Origin: Corythoichthys intestinalis
Lineage: Eukaryota; Chordata; Actinopteri; Syngnathiformes; Syngnathidae
Assembly: GCF_030265065.1 (NCBI RefSeq)
Contig: NC_080416.1
Span: 689,501 to 753,500, forward strand
Direction of reading: 5' to 3'
Length of the DNA: 64,000 nt
This document shows positions 1 through 12,400 of this stretch, in pieces. Position 1 is the first letter of the stretch. Each line of letters begins with the position of its first letter. Made by a program: the position numbers and the translations under genes. The notes under the pieces were generated by a model. It was given only the letters and a program-made list of their open reading frames with translations, made no database searches and had not been told where the DNA came from.

Positions 1-122
1 GTGGTTTTAGTTAAAGCACAGTTTTTTCATCTGTGTGATTTTGACAAATATACCATTTGATGGTGATTTTATGCATAAATGTGAGAAATTCCAAAAGGTT
101 CAGATACTTTTTCATACAACTG
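1..122. mobile_element. Tc1-like DNA transposon end, cut by window edge
   Basis: The first 122 bases read like the terminal inverted repeat of a fish Tc1-like element, ending in TTTTTCATACAACTG followed by TA, the expected Tc1/mariner target dinucleotide. The rest lies outside the window, so coding content and strand cannot be judged. Confidence 0.6.
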
Positions 123-169
123 TAATGACTCACTAGACATGTCTAATAAGTGTGAAATCATGCTAGTCT

Positions 170-425
170 GTTAACTAGACATATTTTATCTACCACTTAA
201 TCTGGGGTCGGTTCGCCTGGGGGAGCAGCTTTACCAGGGAAGCCCAGACTTCCCTCTCCCCAGCTTCTTCTGCCAACTGATCCGGCAGGATCTCGAGGCG
301 TTTCCAGGCCAGCCGAGAGACCTAGTCTCTCCAACGTGTCCTGGGTCGACCTCGGGGCCTCCCGCCATTGGGACATACCCGGAACACCTCTTGTCGCGCT
401 ACCCAAGCGACTCTATTGCGCCGCC
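170..425 (-). mobile_element. LINE 3' fragment (non-LTR retrotransposon)
   Basis: On the minus strand, 406 to 197 gives an open frame with the GC-rich 'GVPGMSQWREAPRSTQDTLE' style text and an ending in 'GEPTPD', which I recognise as the C-terminal tail of a common fish LINE. It is followed by a short 3' tail ending in TAGATAAAATA. It is a 5'-truncated copy, as usual for LINEs. The family (Rex/RTE/L2-like) is not certain. GC content is much higher than in neighbouring DNA. Confidence 0.55.
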
Positions 426-785
426 GGGGGGAGGCGTGCCTAGTGTGAGTATCTCTCTTTTCCCCAAAGCAATTTGGTGCCTCCTCCACAGGATAGCGCC
501 CTATGCAACCGCCTAGCTCGCCTGTAGATGCCGTGCGCCGGCACTGTTTACTTTTGTTTTAATAACAGTACAATTTAAATCACTGTACTTGTCCCGTGAA
601 GGTTTTAAATACAAAGACAGTTTCTGTATTTACTTCACCACCACGAAATCTAAACTCTGCTTTCCTTTGGCAGTGTTCCAGGGGACTGCTGCTTTCTGCA
701 CAGAACCTGAAAATATCCGTCTCAGCTTCAGAAAAAAAAATATTGCCTGTGAGTACCTCTAGTTTTCTGATTACAGCAATCACTA

Positions 786-975
786 TGGGTTGGCGTGGCT
801 CAGTGGTAAAGTAGTTGTCCCCCTAACCAAGAGGTTGTGGGTTCGATTCTTCGCCCTGATGAACTCGTCTAAGTGCTCCTTGTGCTGCGTCACCAGTAGG
901 TGGATGGTGAGATAGTGTAAAGCACTTTGAGCGCCTTGAAAGGTGGAAAAGTGCTATATAAGTATAACACCACCA
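786..975 (+). mobile_element. tRNA-derived SINE
   Basis: It starts with a tRNA-like head carrying an A-box-like GTGGCTCAGTGGTA and a B box GGTTCGATTC (about 838-850). It ends in the conserved fish SINE tail text CTTGAAAGGTGGAAAAGTGC then TATATAAGTATAA. The middle is shorter than other copies I recall, suggesting an internal deletion. It is a retroposed element, not a functional tRNA gene. Confidence 0.8.
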
Positions 976-1421
976 CCGTTTACAGCATTGGAAAATGTTT
1001 GCTTGTATCCAATCCAAGTACTGTAGATCAGTCATTTAAATTTTACATGTCAAGCATGTGGTTGGTTTCATTCAAATTCATCATCTTGGTGTATGACAGG
1101 AAAAATCAAGACTTTCACTTCTGTTGAAGGGTGGCCGAAACGCGGTGCCAGCAACAAATTTAACATATATATACAGACACATCGTGTACAAGCTCAGTTG
1201 TTATTGGAGCTTTTATAAGGTTAGGTTTCGAAATATCCATCTTGCCTCCTCAGATGTAGTGTTGGCTAAGCAAAGGTGCTAGTCACATGATCTGTTCGAA
1301 AAAATCATTTGGAGCCATGATGAAATACTTCATTTCATTCTTTTTTGTTTGTTTTATTACGTTAAAACTTTTATAGACAACATTTTAACAGCTTGGTCTT
1401 TATTTTAAAGGGACAGTAGTT

Positions 1422-2208
1422 CAGAATCTTTGACATCAGGCTTAATCTTCGAGTTAGTGAGGGTTTAATTAGTCGGTGGAGTTGATTTCAACAAATTCCG
1501 TGCAGTTTGTCATTTATTTGTTAGTTTCAGGGCTCCGGAGTGGCTAAGCTAGCGTGAGTCAATGGTGCGTGCTTAGCATGCCAATAAAAAAATGATGTTA
1601 ACAGATCTAACATGGTCAAATAAATTCAAAATGCAGATCATTGTTCAAAATACTCATGTGGTCAAAACAATGTCAAACCAAACTGATGCAATTCATTTTA
1701 TTCTGCAGGGCTTTTTCTTTTTTTTTTATGCGTAATGCGACGACAATACGTAAGAGCGATTTTGACCACTCGTGCTCAGTCTGCTGGGTAGTCCCTTGAA
1801 TCTTGAACAACCCCCACCCCCCAAAAAAAAAAAAAATCTGTGGTGAAAAAAACGATGTGATATCACTCCGCCCTGCTTGCCTAGACAGCATGTTCCTTGC
1901 AGAGCTGCTGGATTACAAATGTTGCTGTTCATATTACAATTATTGGAATATAATGGAAAGTTTTAATGACTTTATCCTGAAAACATAGCCAAGAGTAGTG
2001 ATTGCATGGGTCGTCGGTGATTCTACTGCGTGCATATGTTGTTGTCTTTTATTGGTATGCTAAGCAGGCGCCATTGACTCGCGCTAGCTTAGCCACTCGG
2101 GGGCCCAAAAACTAACCTACCCACAAATTGCACGGAATTTGTTGAAATCAACTTCACCGACTAATTAAACCCCCGCTAACTCGAAGATTTAGCCTCATGT
2201 CAAAAAAA
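1422..2208. mobile_element. Fold-back MITE with about 170-bp terminal inverted repeats
   Basis: The left arm (about 1432-1592) and right arm (about 2046-2205) are reverse complements over roughly 160-170 bases. Shared cores include CTTCGAGTTAG, TTTAATTAGTCGGTG and GGCTAAGCTAGCG. The central part (about 1593-2045) has no recognisable coding frame. The structure is that of a non-autonomous DNA transposon with long inverted repeats; superfamily not assigned. Confidence 0.7.
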
Positions 2209-2213
2209 GTCTA

Positions 2214-3475
2214 TTACATGCCTTGACATTTTTCAGCCACCAGGGGAGCACTGCCCTATCCCCAATCGCTGTCTATGGCTATCACGCTCAAGAAAAAACT
2301 GGAGTGTTTTAGATATGATCTGACTGTCATAAAAACACTAGGAAAATGAAACTGGCTTTTTCGTACTGTATGTGGGCGTCCACTTCAAATGATGAATTGC
2401 ATCTTGTCAAAAGGAGAAACCTTTCTTAGCTCGTATATAAACAGAGGTGACAGGGCCTGTGGCAGTTATCCAGAGTGACTCACTCTTGAGCGGAGACCAA
2501 ATGTTTAAATGACTCATTTAAATGCCTGCCAAATAGCAGAGAATGCGCTTTACGTGCATTTTGGCAGGAGAACTTTAGGAACGGTTGTCAGTATGATTCA
2601 AATAGAACGACATTCTCGCCGAGGATATGTTCTCGCTAAACCTGTTTTTCCTCTCCACCGGCAAAAGACAACTGGCCAAGATTGACTGTTTAATGATTAG
2701 GACTTGCGTCGTTTCACATGTCACGGAAATTGTTAAGTGCTTCTTTTTCCAACAAAAAGAAACGTCTTTAGGAAACGAGTCACCATTCAGCAAGTGTTTT
2801 AGAAACAATGTTGGTCGACAACAAATGCTGGAGTTTGTCTATTATGAGAAATTGATGCAATGTTTATTAGGGTTGTAGGTTAGAATGTGACATCTTTGGG
2901 CTAATTTCTTTAATTGGGTTGATTCTCTTCATAAAGACGAGGAAAAAAATATCTACAGTACCATTGTTTTGAAAAAATAATTCAGTTACTCATGTCTCGA
3001 GTATTCTTTTCACCGAATACTTTTTGACTTGTGCTTGAGAACATTTTTTGGAGGACAACTTTGACTTTAGTGTTACTTCAAAATAATATTACTCCTCTCA
3101 CTTGAGTCAAATCGGTGGCTACTCTACCCACGTATTTAATATAAGTGCAGCATCTAGACAGCCTCTTTGACGTCAGATAGGCTTGGCTAGTCACTTGAGA
3201 CAGCTAAAATGATGCTTTGACATATAAGCCTGCAAAAAAAAGTAACATTACAAGAATAAACATCCCGAAGACTGCCATGTAAAAAAAAAATCACAACTTG
3301 GGGAAATAAAAATCACATTTTAGGGGTTTGATTTGCTCATCATGAATAAGTTGATTATTTTCTGCTAATATGACAACTTTATTCTTATGACACCACGACT
3401 TCATTCTTAACTTTTTCTCATCAGTGTGGCTAATTTTTGTCTGTATTGAGGAAATCCCGGAAATAAGAAAAACCA
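2214..3475. other. Non-coding stretch downstream of the RGS gene
   Basis: No convincing gene is seen. About 3000-3150 resembles the 'tactcaagtaaaagt'-type repeat found around 61.2-62.5 kb. A minus-strand AATAAA at 3383-3378, about 95 bases past the RGS stop codon, is a candidate polyadenylation signal for that gene. Confidence 0.5.
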
Positions 3476-6400
3476 TCATTGCTCGTCGGCCTCCCCTAGT
3501 AACGTTAAGTAGACGGTAGACTGGAGGAAGCGGGGATAACAGTCCGTGTCTAGGAGCGAGTAGATGCGCTTCTGTGCGAGGGACAGAGACGTGTGAGAGG
3601 GAGCCTGCAGCAGCTGGATGGTCAGATCTCTCGTCTTGCTGTCCAAGTTCACCTGGAAAAAGAAGTCCCAGATAGCAGACCGAACTTGAATAAACGTTGA
3701 TTTTCCATCAAAATCATCAGTATGGTTGACATGGAAATTTTCCACGTCAAGGGACGTTGAAACGACGTTGCTCTATGGCACGCTTCACTAAATCCGGACC
3801 TCGGTGCCACTTTTCCTGTCGTGTTTTCCACATTTCTCTCCCCTAACACACCTGAATCAAATGATTATGTCGTCAGCAACCTCTCCAGAAGCCTGATAAT
3901 GATCCTAATTATTTTGATTCAGGTGTGTTGGAGGAGGGAGACATGGAAAACACGACAGGAAAAGTGGCACCGAGGTCCGGATTTGGTGAACCCTGCTCTA
4001 TGGTATATCAGGTGATGGTTGGGTTAACATTGTTTTATAGTTGATGATTTATGATTGACTGGGAAATATGATCGAAAAGTAGGGCTGTCAAACGATTAAA
4101 ATTTTTAATCGAGTTAATCACAGCTTAAAAATGAATTAATCGCAATTCAAACCATCTATAAAATATGCCATATTTTTCTGTAAATTATTGTTGGAGTGGA
4201 AAGATAAGATATATACAAGAACTGTCTGAGGACTTGAGAAGCAAAATTGTGAGGAAGCATGGCAATCTCAAGGCTACCAGTCCATCTCCAAAGACCTGAC
4301 TGTTCCTTTGTCTACCATGCACAGTGTCATCAATAAGTGTAAAACCCATGAAATTGTGGCTAACCTCCCTAGATGTGGACAAAAAAGAACAATTGCCGAG
4401 AGATTTCAACTAAAGATTGTGCGGACAAAGAACCTCGACTAACATCCAAACAAGTTCAAGCTGTCCCGTAGTCCGAGGGTACAACAGTTTTAACCCGTAC
4501 TATCCGTCGGCGTCTGAATGAAAAGGGACTCTATACCTAGGAAGATCCCACTTCTGACCCAGAAACATAAAAAAGCCAGGCTGGAGTTTGCCAAAACTTA
4601 CCTGAGAAAGCCAAAAACGTTTTGGAAGAATGTTCTCTGGTTAGATGAGACAAAATTAGAGCTTTCTGGGAAAAGGTATCAACAAAGAGTTTCCAAGACA
4701 ACAAAAAGGAGGCCTTCAAAGAAAAGAACACGGTCCCCTCAGTCAAACGTTGCTGAGGTTCCCTCATGTTTTGGGGTTGCTTTGCTGCCTCTGGCACTGG
4801 ACTGCTTGACAGTGTGCATGGCATGAAGTCTGAAGACTACCGACAAATTTTGCAGCATAATGTAGAAAGCTGGGTCTCCCTCAGAGGTCATGGGTCTTCC
4901 AGCAGGACAATGACCCAAAAGCACTAGAAAATGGTTTGAGAGAAAGCACTGGAGACTTCTAAAGTGCCAAGACCTGAATCCCATAGAACACCTGTGGAGA
5001 GATCTGAAAATGGCACCCTTCACATCTCAGAGACCTGGAGTAGTTGGCCAAAGAAGAATGGTCTAAAATTCCAGCAGAGCACTGAAGAAACTCATTGATG
5101 GGTACCGGAAGCGGTTGTTCGCAGTTATTTTGTCTAACAGTTGTGCTACCAAGTATCAGGCTGAGGGTGCCAATACTTTTGTCAGGCCCATTTTTGGAGT
5201 TTTGTGTAAAATGATCATGCTTTTTTTTTTTCATTCTCTTTTGTGTTTTTTCATTGCAAGCAGAAATTGAGCATTATCTGACAGAATTGCAGGTGTGCCA
5301 ATACTTTTGGCCAGCACTGTATATGTCATTGTACTGGCCTAGCTAGACAGTGAGCTAAGCTCTGAAATGACGATGTCAGACGTCCGTGTCATTTTCTGAA
5401 TGAAATTAAAATAAAATAAAATGAAATCAGTCTCATCTTCAGTAATAGCAATTCAAATTTGCGTTTCCAAGAAGCTGCTGATACGGCAATAACAAATGAT
5501 TAGCATGTATCAGTTAGCGTCCGCACATCATCAAAAACATTAACTTCGACAAGTATTTGACTACAACTGAAAACCCACAATAAACAGTATGTTATGTACG
5601 GCGGTCACTTCTGGATGCTTCACAAGCAAACAAATGTGCGCGCAAGCTGTCACCTGTGTCAAAATTGCTTAAGTCGGGTCTGTGGGGACTATCTGTATTT
5701 TGACATTGGTACTGTAAAAGCCAAGATTTATGCAATTTGCTCACTTTCCTGTCCTCATTAGCCCAGTCAAAATGGATTGGATGTCTAGCTCTGTCAATGG
5801 CAGCCAATGAATTAACAAAGACGTGAATGAAGAAAATATCCTAGAAGCAGCCCACAAATGCCCTGTAATCAACTGGTAATGATCCAAGATCTACAGAAAG
5901 TGACCTTGAAATACGTATACAGGGCCACGTACCTCCCGAGGCGAACCCGGCTGGATGTAGGTAGCGCAGATGTCCTTCGCCCTTCTCTGCAGACTGAAGT
6001 TGGTTGACGAATGTCGGTACTGTTCACAGGCCAGGTAGAACTGCAGATTTTCCTCACTGAACTCGGAACGCAGGAACGCGCCAAACACCGAGAGCCCGGC
6101 TGAGAGGAGGGAAGAAAGTCATATCACATATTTCAGCTGTAATGCTAACAGAATCGGTGCGACCGTCCAACCTAATAAGGGCAAAGCAAGCAAAACATTC
6201 CAAGCTTGTCTCATGAATATGAAGCATGGCAGGTGGCCTCGTTTGACACGGCTACGGGCTAAACTTCAAACGGCTGACGTGACATACTGTACACGCATTC
6301 AGAGTTGGCGTTGATAAGAAGTCACATGTATGAGGGGAAGAGGTAAAACACAGAGACGCAAATTCAAAAGATTGGAATCGGGGAACTTCCCGACAATGGG

Positions 6401-9400
6401 ACCGAGGTGCCGACCGTTAAGGATGAATCTATACTCAGAATTTGAGGATTTTAATCCGAATGCTTCCAAGGTGACAAAAGCTATGAATCAGCTTGTCATT
6501 GTATATTGCACTTGACATGAAATTTGACATGTGGACACTTCTTTTGTGTATAAAGTCTTCTCTTTAGCCATTTTATAGATTTTTTCCCCCCTGGAGAGTT
6601 GTTTTAAGCAAACTACATTATCACTAGTCATAATTGTATTGACGGGTCAATTCGGCCAGCCGCTGCGCAACGCCTTCAAACAGGCGGCCCCTCCCACAAT
6701 CCGCTTCAGTTATTCGCAGTCGGTCGCAGCGACACGTGCAGCGATCCAACGCCGGATTTATGTTGAAAAAGTACGAAAGCTGTACCGCATACAAACAGGA
6801 AGGATTGTCTCAGGAGTGATTTGTTCGAGGATTCAAGGTATTATATTTTTCGTACCATGCATGCGTGATTGAAGCATTCATTTGCAGGAATTTTCTTATT
6901 TGTTTACACATGGAGGCAGCTACTTTTTATAACTAACTAGGCTCATACTGTAGTTTACTTTCAACCAAGAATCGAGACAGTTTTACGTCCATATCTATAA
7001 AGAATTCAGGGATTTAAGCATTTATTCACAAGAATTTTCAGCAGAAAAGCTCTGTTTACGCCAGGCGGCTGCTAGCCTCATTCGCTAACAGAGTAGCATT
7101 GTACTTCGACAATATACATAAAAGAAACGCTCACTGCACAGTTTCTTTGCTTTTAACCAAGAATCGAGACTGTTTTACATCCATGTCTATGAAGAATTCG
7201 GGGATTTAAGCATTTATTCACAAGAATTTTCGTCAGAAAAGCTCTATTTACGTCAGGCGGCCGCTGGCTTCATTTGCTAACAGTAGGTATATATTGTATA
7301 AGGATTATAAAGGGCTATCCTACTCTATAATAAGTTGTGATTGTACATAGAATTTATTAACTATGTACATATTTTTTTATAATTGATTCTGTATGTTTTT
7401 CCTCAAGTATTAAGTTTCTGATGTTAACATGAGTGATTTATTAGCTGTTGAAAACTTGCAGTAAATACAAAAAAAATTAAGTTGCTATTTTGGTCAAAAA
7501 CTTATACAATATGTTAAATATTGCTATTGATCCTGAAAATAGAGGTGATTATCTCTGCATTTGGTGATTTTTGTACATCTAGTGTAAAATCTGAGATTTT
7601 TATAGCCATTTTAAGTTGTGTTATACTGTACTTATATAAAAAAAATAATTAATCGGGATTTTATAAAGGAACGACTGAATTTTTTTTATGCCGCTGCTCT
7701 TGGAGACTCATATATGGCTAATGTAGGTGCCCGTTTTGGTTTTGAAAATATTTCAAGTTTCTGAAAATAGGCCCCCTATGAATCGGCCCAGTTTCCCGTG
7801 TCATGGCAATAGGTTATGAAGTCTATGACTAATTAAAGGAATACTCGAATCAGCAAAATTTGATTCAAAGTTTTCTTCTAATCGAACTACTCGAGTTAAT
7901 GGATTCATCGTTGCAGCACTACTTCCAAGTTGACAAAAACTATTATCAACTTGTCATTGTACATGCGATTTGACATGAGGACACTTCTGTTGTGTATAAA
8001 TTCTTCTCTTACAGTTGTTTTTCATACTGGAGAGTCGTTTTACACTATGTTACAACATCAATTTCTCAGTGTTGCTGTTTACTATCAGTTCTATTCCTAG
8101 AAGTAGCCTGGCTCTGGAAGTCCCGCCACTCTTCTGGCTTTGGTGCAAGGCACTCGATGAACGTTGACAGAAGCTCAGATATTGACATGAGACTTGCTGC
8201 CAAAGTCAGTCAGTGAAATTCCCCATGAGTTTATGTGCCAAGTACATGAATAACAATTACCCCTAGCCTCCTTCAGTCAAAAAAGATTGCTCCTTAATAT
8301 TGAAGGCACATGACAATTGTACCACAACATTTTTTTCTCGCTCTTATATAGCCGGGATGACTAATCTCAGCCCGTTGACTTGCGCTCCTGACTGCATTGT
8401 TTGCTTTTAAAATGATGCCAAAGTGATGTCAGGCCATCAAATCAAAAAGCGCAAAGATGATAACCAGTCAAACATTCATTTCGGCTGAACGCCAACGTCC
8501 CCTTCAGGCAAACGAACACTTACTCTGACTGGCGAGCAGGTAGTCCAGGGACTGGGCCCATTTTTCCATTTCCTCTCGACTTAGTTTGTGTTTCTTATTG
8601 AGGCCCACCTGGCTCCATTGACGCATGAAGAGCAAACGCGAGCGCCTCTCTTTGGCACTGTGGTATGACACAGATTAGACCGAGGATAAGGTTATCACAT
8701 TTGAAGCAACACTAAACTATTTTAGAAATGTCATTGAAGCCGAGACGGAATTTCTTTTTCTTTGTGCCTCTTTAGGTTGTGTACAGTATGTTGCAAATTC
8801 CTACCTGTCTTTGTGTTCCGTGTTTGAAAGGTTGGAGTTTGATGAATGGGGACTCTGAAAGACATCACATTAGTTATTTAAGCATTTAGGTTCTAATTAT
8901 GAGTAGTTTACATTCAAAATTCCACTAGATTGAACACCTGTCAACTAATGTGAATGAAATTCATCAAAGGCTAAGTAACAAAAACCAAGGAATAATGCTA
9001 ATCAGTTTTCCTTTTGGAGAAAAGAGTTAAATATTTATTTTTACTTGCGACATTTAGGCATGTGCTGGTATGAGATTCTGATTGGATGATAACCTTAAGA
9101 TTAAATATCACGGTATTGCAATTACAGCTCTAAAATGGGTTACTTTGAGATATCTGGATTGGGAAAAAATTAAAAAAAACTAATTTTCCATTGAACATGA
9201 TTTTTATTTTTCAAAATGCATTAGCAAATTGGAACATAAGTATAATGTTAAGTTCAGATAAATACAAATAAATAAATTACTGAAATATTCTAAAATAAAT
9301 GCAGTCCTTCAGGTGAGCCTAAACCCACAGCCACAGCTTAACGTTATTACCATCAGAACAAAAATAATTGAATTATTTGCCATAAAAAGCACACGTGTAT

Positions 9401-12400
9401 GACTCGTATCATGTTAATGTTATTCACACACTCTTTTCCAACACAGACAGATGCCAGAGAGAAGAAAAAAACGGATGTTTTACCACCGCTAGACACAATA
9501 AACACAATGGAGTTTACTCTCGTAGCTGGAGGGAAACGTTCATGACAGTGTTCACTAACCTTTAATTTTGTATAAATGCGAAATCATACTGGAGGTATTG
9601 CCTCTTCGGCAGCCACCCTCCACAAACAGGTTTTACTGTCAGATGGCTCTCCTTCTCTAAGCTGTGGCCGTTTGTAACTTTTCTATACCAGCAATTTCGT
9701 TTTCTTCGATGAGGGAAAAAGTTCAAGAGTTTCACTTCCTCCATCCATCGTGTAGCACAGCTGACTCACTGACACTGAGCAACAAACCGGTGGGGGGAGG
9801 GTTGAGAGTTAGAGCAGCATGCGAGGGATTTCTCCCTGCATTTTTGGGCCGTAAAATATAGCTAATACCTTAGGCATGGTCTGACGGAAAGTTTTTGCGG
9901 CGTTGAAACAGTGACGTTTTCATACCACGGTATACCTTGAAACCGGTAATCGCCACATGTCGAGTGTCCCTTTTTTTTTTTTTTTTCCCCTAATTCTATC
10001 TATTTATATTTACTACCAGAAATGTACACAAAGAAACAAACACACAGGTGAGGAAAGCTATCCTGAGTGTTGAACAGGAAAAAAAAGGTTAAAAAATGAT
10101 GGAAAAATGTATAATGCTCCATCCTCAAGATGAGAGCCATTCAAGTCAGTCCTTAAAAATGAAATCTGTCAAGTTTAGCCTTTAGTAATGCTTAAACCTT
10201 GGGTTCTCCAGGGTTTAAATGTACACTATTTGTCATACTTCTATAGAATTGTTGTGCTAATTTTTGTTGTAGTTTTAGGGCCAAACAAAGAAAATAGGAC
10301 TGCGAGATTAAAGTCGTAGCCAACTCGGGAAAAAAAAAGTCATACTGTTAGTACAAGAATAAAGGAGCTACAGTGTATCACAAAAGTGAGTACACCCCTC
10401 ACATTTCTGCAGATATTGAAGTATATCTTTTCATGGGACAACACTGACAAAATGACACTTTGACACAATGAAAAATAGTCTGTGTGCAGCTTATATAATA
10501 GAATTCATTAATTTTCCCTTCAAAATATAGCCATTAATATCTAAACCCCTGGCAACAAAAGTGAGTACACCGCATGGGAACTACGTACATCCCTAAATGT
10601 CCAAATTGAGTACTGCTTGTCATTTTCCCTCCAAAATGTCATGTGACTCTTTACAGGAGTGCTGTCAGCATTGCTGCGGAGATTGAAGAGGTGGGGGGGG
10701 GGGGGTCATTCCCACCCCCATGCGTGACTGTAGGCATGACACACTTATCTTTGTACTCCTCACCTGGTCGCCGCCATACATCTTTGAGACCATCGGAACC
10801 AAACAAATGAATCTTTGTCTCATCAGACCATAGGACATGGTCCCAGTAATCCACGTGCTTTGTTGACATGTCTTCAGCAAACTGTTTGCGGGCTTTCTTG
10901 TGTACCGTTGATGGGAGAAAATATTATGTGATGCCTTAACATTAGCACATTATGCCTTTGTGATGCATGATTTCCTCTGTGACATAGATTGTAAGAACTT
11001 GTTTTGCACCATAGTATGCACTTGGGTTCCATAGTTAGGAGGGAATCTCACAAGATAACTTCTTTTGCACCATAGTACGCGCTTGAGTTCCATAGTTAGG
11101 AGGGAATCTCACGAGATAACTTAAACATTCTACTTTAACCACTGGGAGCCTCAACTGGGGAGGGGGGGATCTCACGAGTTCGGGTGGTGCGTTTTCGTGG
11201 GGGCGAGGAGTGGCCACCCGCATCAGACGTGCCTTTAAGAGTCGGGAGATTCCCCAACCCCCCCCGAAGTCTGCCAGAGGATTACGTACGGGTCGCTTGG
11301 TTTTGTTCCTTTGCCGCTTTGCCGGAGCGTTGGCTCCCCACTCATTTGTCAACGGTAAGCGATTTTCATTCTATTGAGCAAAAGTGTGCTGTTTGCTGAC
11401 TCACCGCGACCCCGGAAATTTCGGAAAACAACCGTCTTCAGAAGAGGCTTCCTGGGGTGACAGCCATGCACACCAATTTGATGTACGGTCTGAGCACTAA
11501 CAGGCTGACTCCCCACCTCTTCAGTCTCTGCAGCAATGCTCACAGCACTCCTGTAACGAGTCTAGTGCTGCAACGATTAATCGATTAACTCGAGTATTCG
11601 ATTAGAAAAAAAAGATTCGAATTAAATTATGCTGCTTCGAGTATCCGTTTAATAAAGCAGGGTTGTAATGGTTTGTTTTGAAAGTGTTTGCATTTAGCTT
11701 TATTGATTTGAATAGATACACTGCCCTATAGTGTGCCTCATTTCACATGGCTGAATCCAGCTGCTCCCTACCAACCTAAGTTTCTTTTTACGCTCAAGTA
11801 TTTTTTTTTTTTAATGCATTTCGTATTTTAGTTCATAGGTATATTTAGTCGTTTTTGTGGGAATATGTGTCAGAACTAGGGCTGTCAAACGATTAAAATT
11901 TTTAATCAAGTTAATTACAGCTTAAAAATTAATTAATCGTAATTAATCGCAATTAATTGCAATTCAAACCATCTATAAAATATGCCATGTTTTTCTGAAA
12001 ATTATTGTTGGAATGGAAAGATAAGACACAAGATGGATATATATATTCAACATGCAGTACGTAAGGACTGTATTTGTTTATTATAACAATAAATCAACAA
12101 GATGGCATTAACATTCTGTTAAAGCGATCAATGGATAGAAAGACTTGTAGTTCTTAAAAGATAAATGTTTTCGTTTTAATGAAATTTGTAAAATTTTCAA
12201 TCAAAAAATAAACTAGTAGCCCGCCATTGTTGATGTCAATAATTACTTACACAATGCTCATGGGTGCTGAAGCCTATAAAATCAGTCGCACCCAAGCGCC
12301 AGCAGAGGGCGGCAAAACTCCACAAAACACAACAAGTGGGCATTTCACTATACTGTCATTTAAATCTGTCTGAGCAGGGCATATGCGTTAATTGCGTCAA

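Noticed and set aside
786-860. tRNA-like A and B boxes that could be a tRNA gene
   Set aside because: There is no cloverleaf 3' half; the following text is a SINE body.
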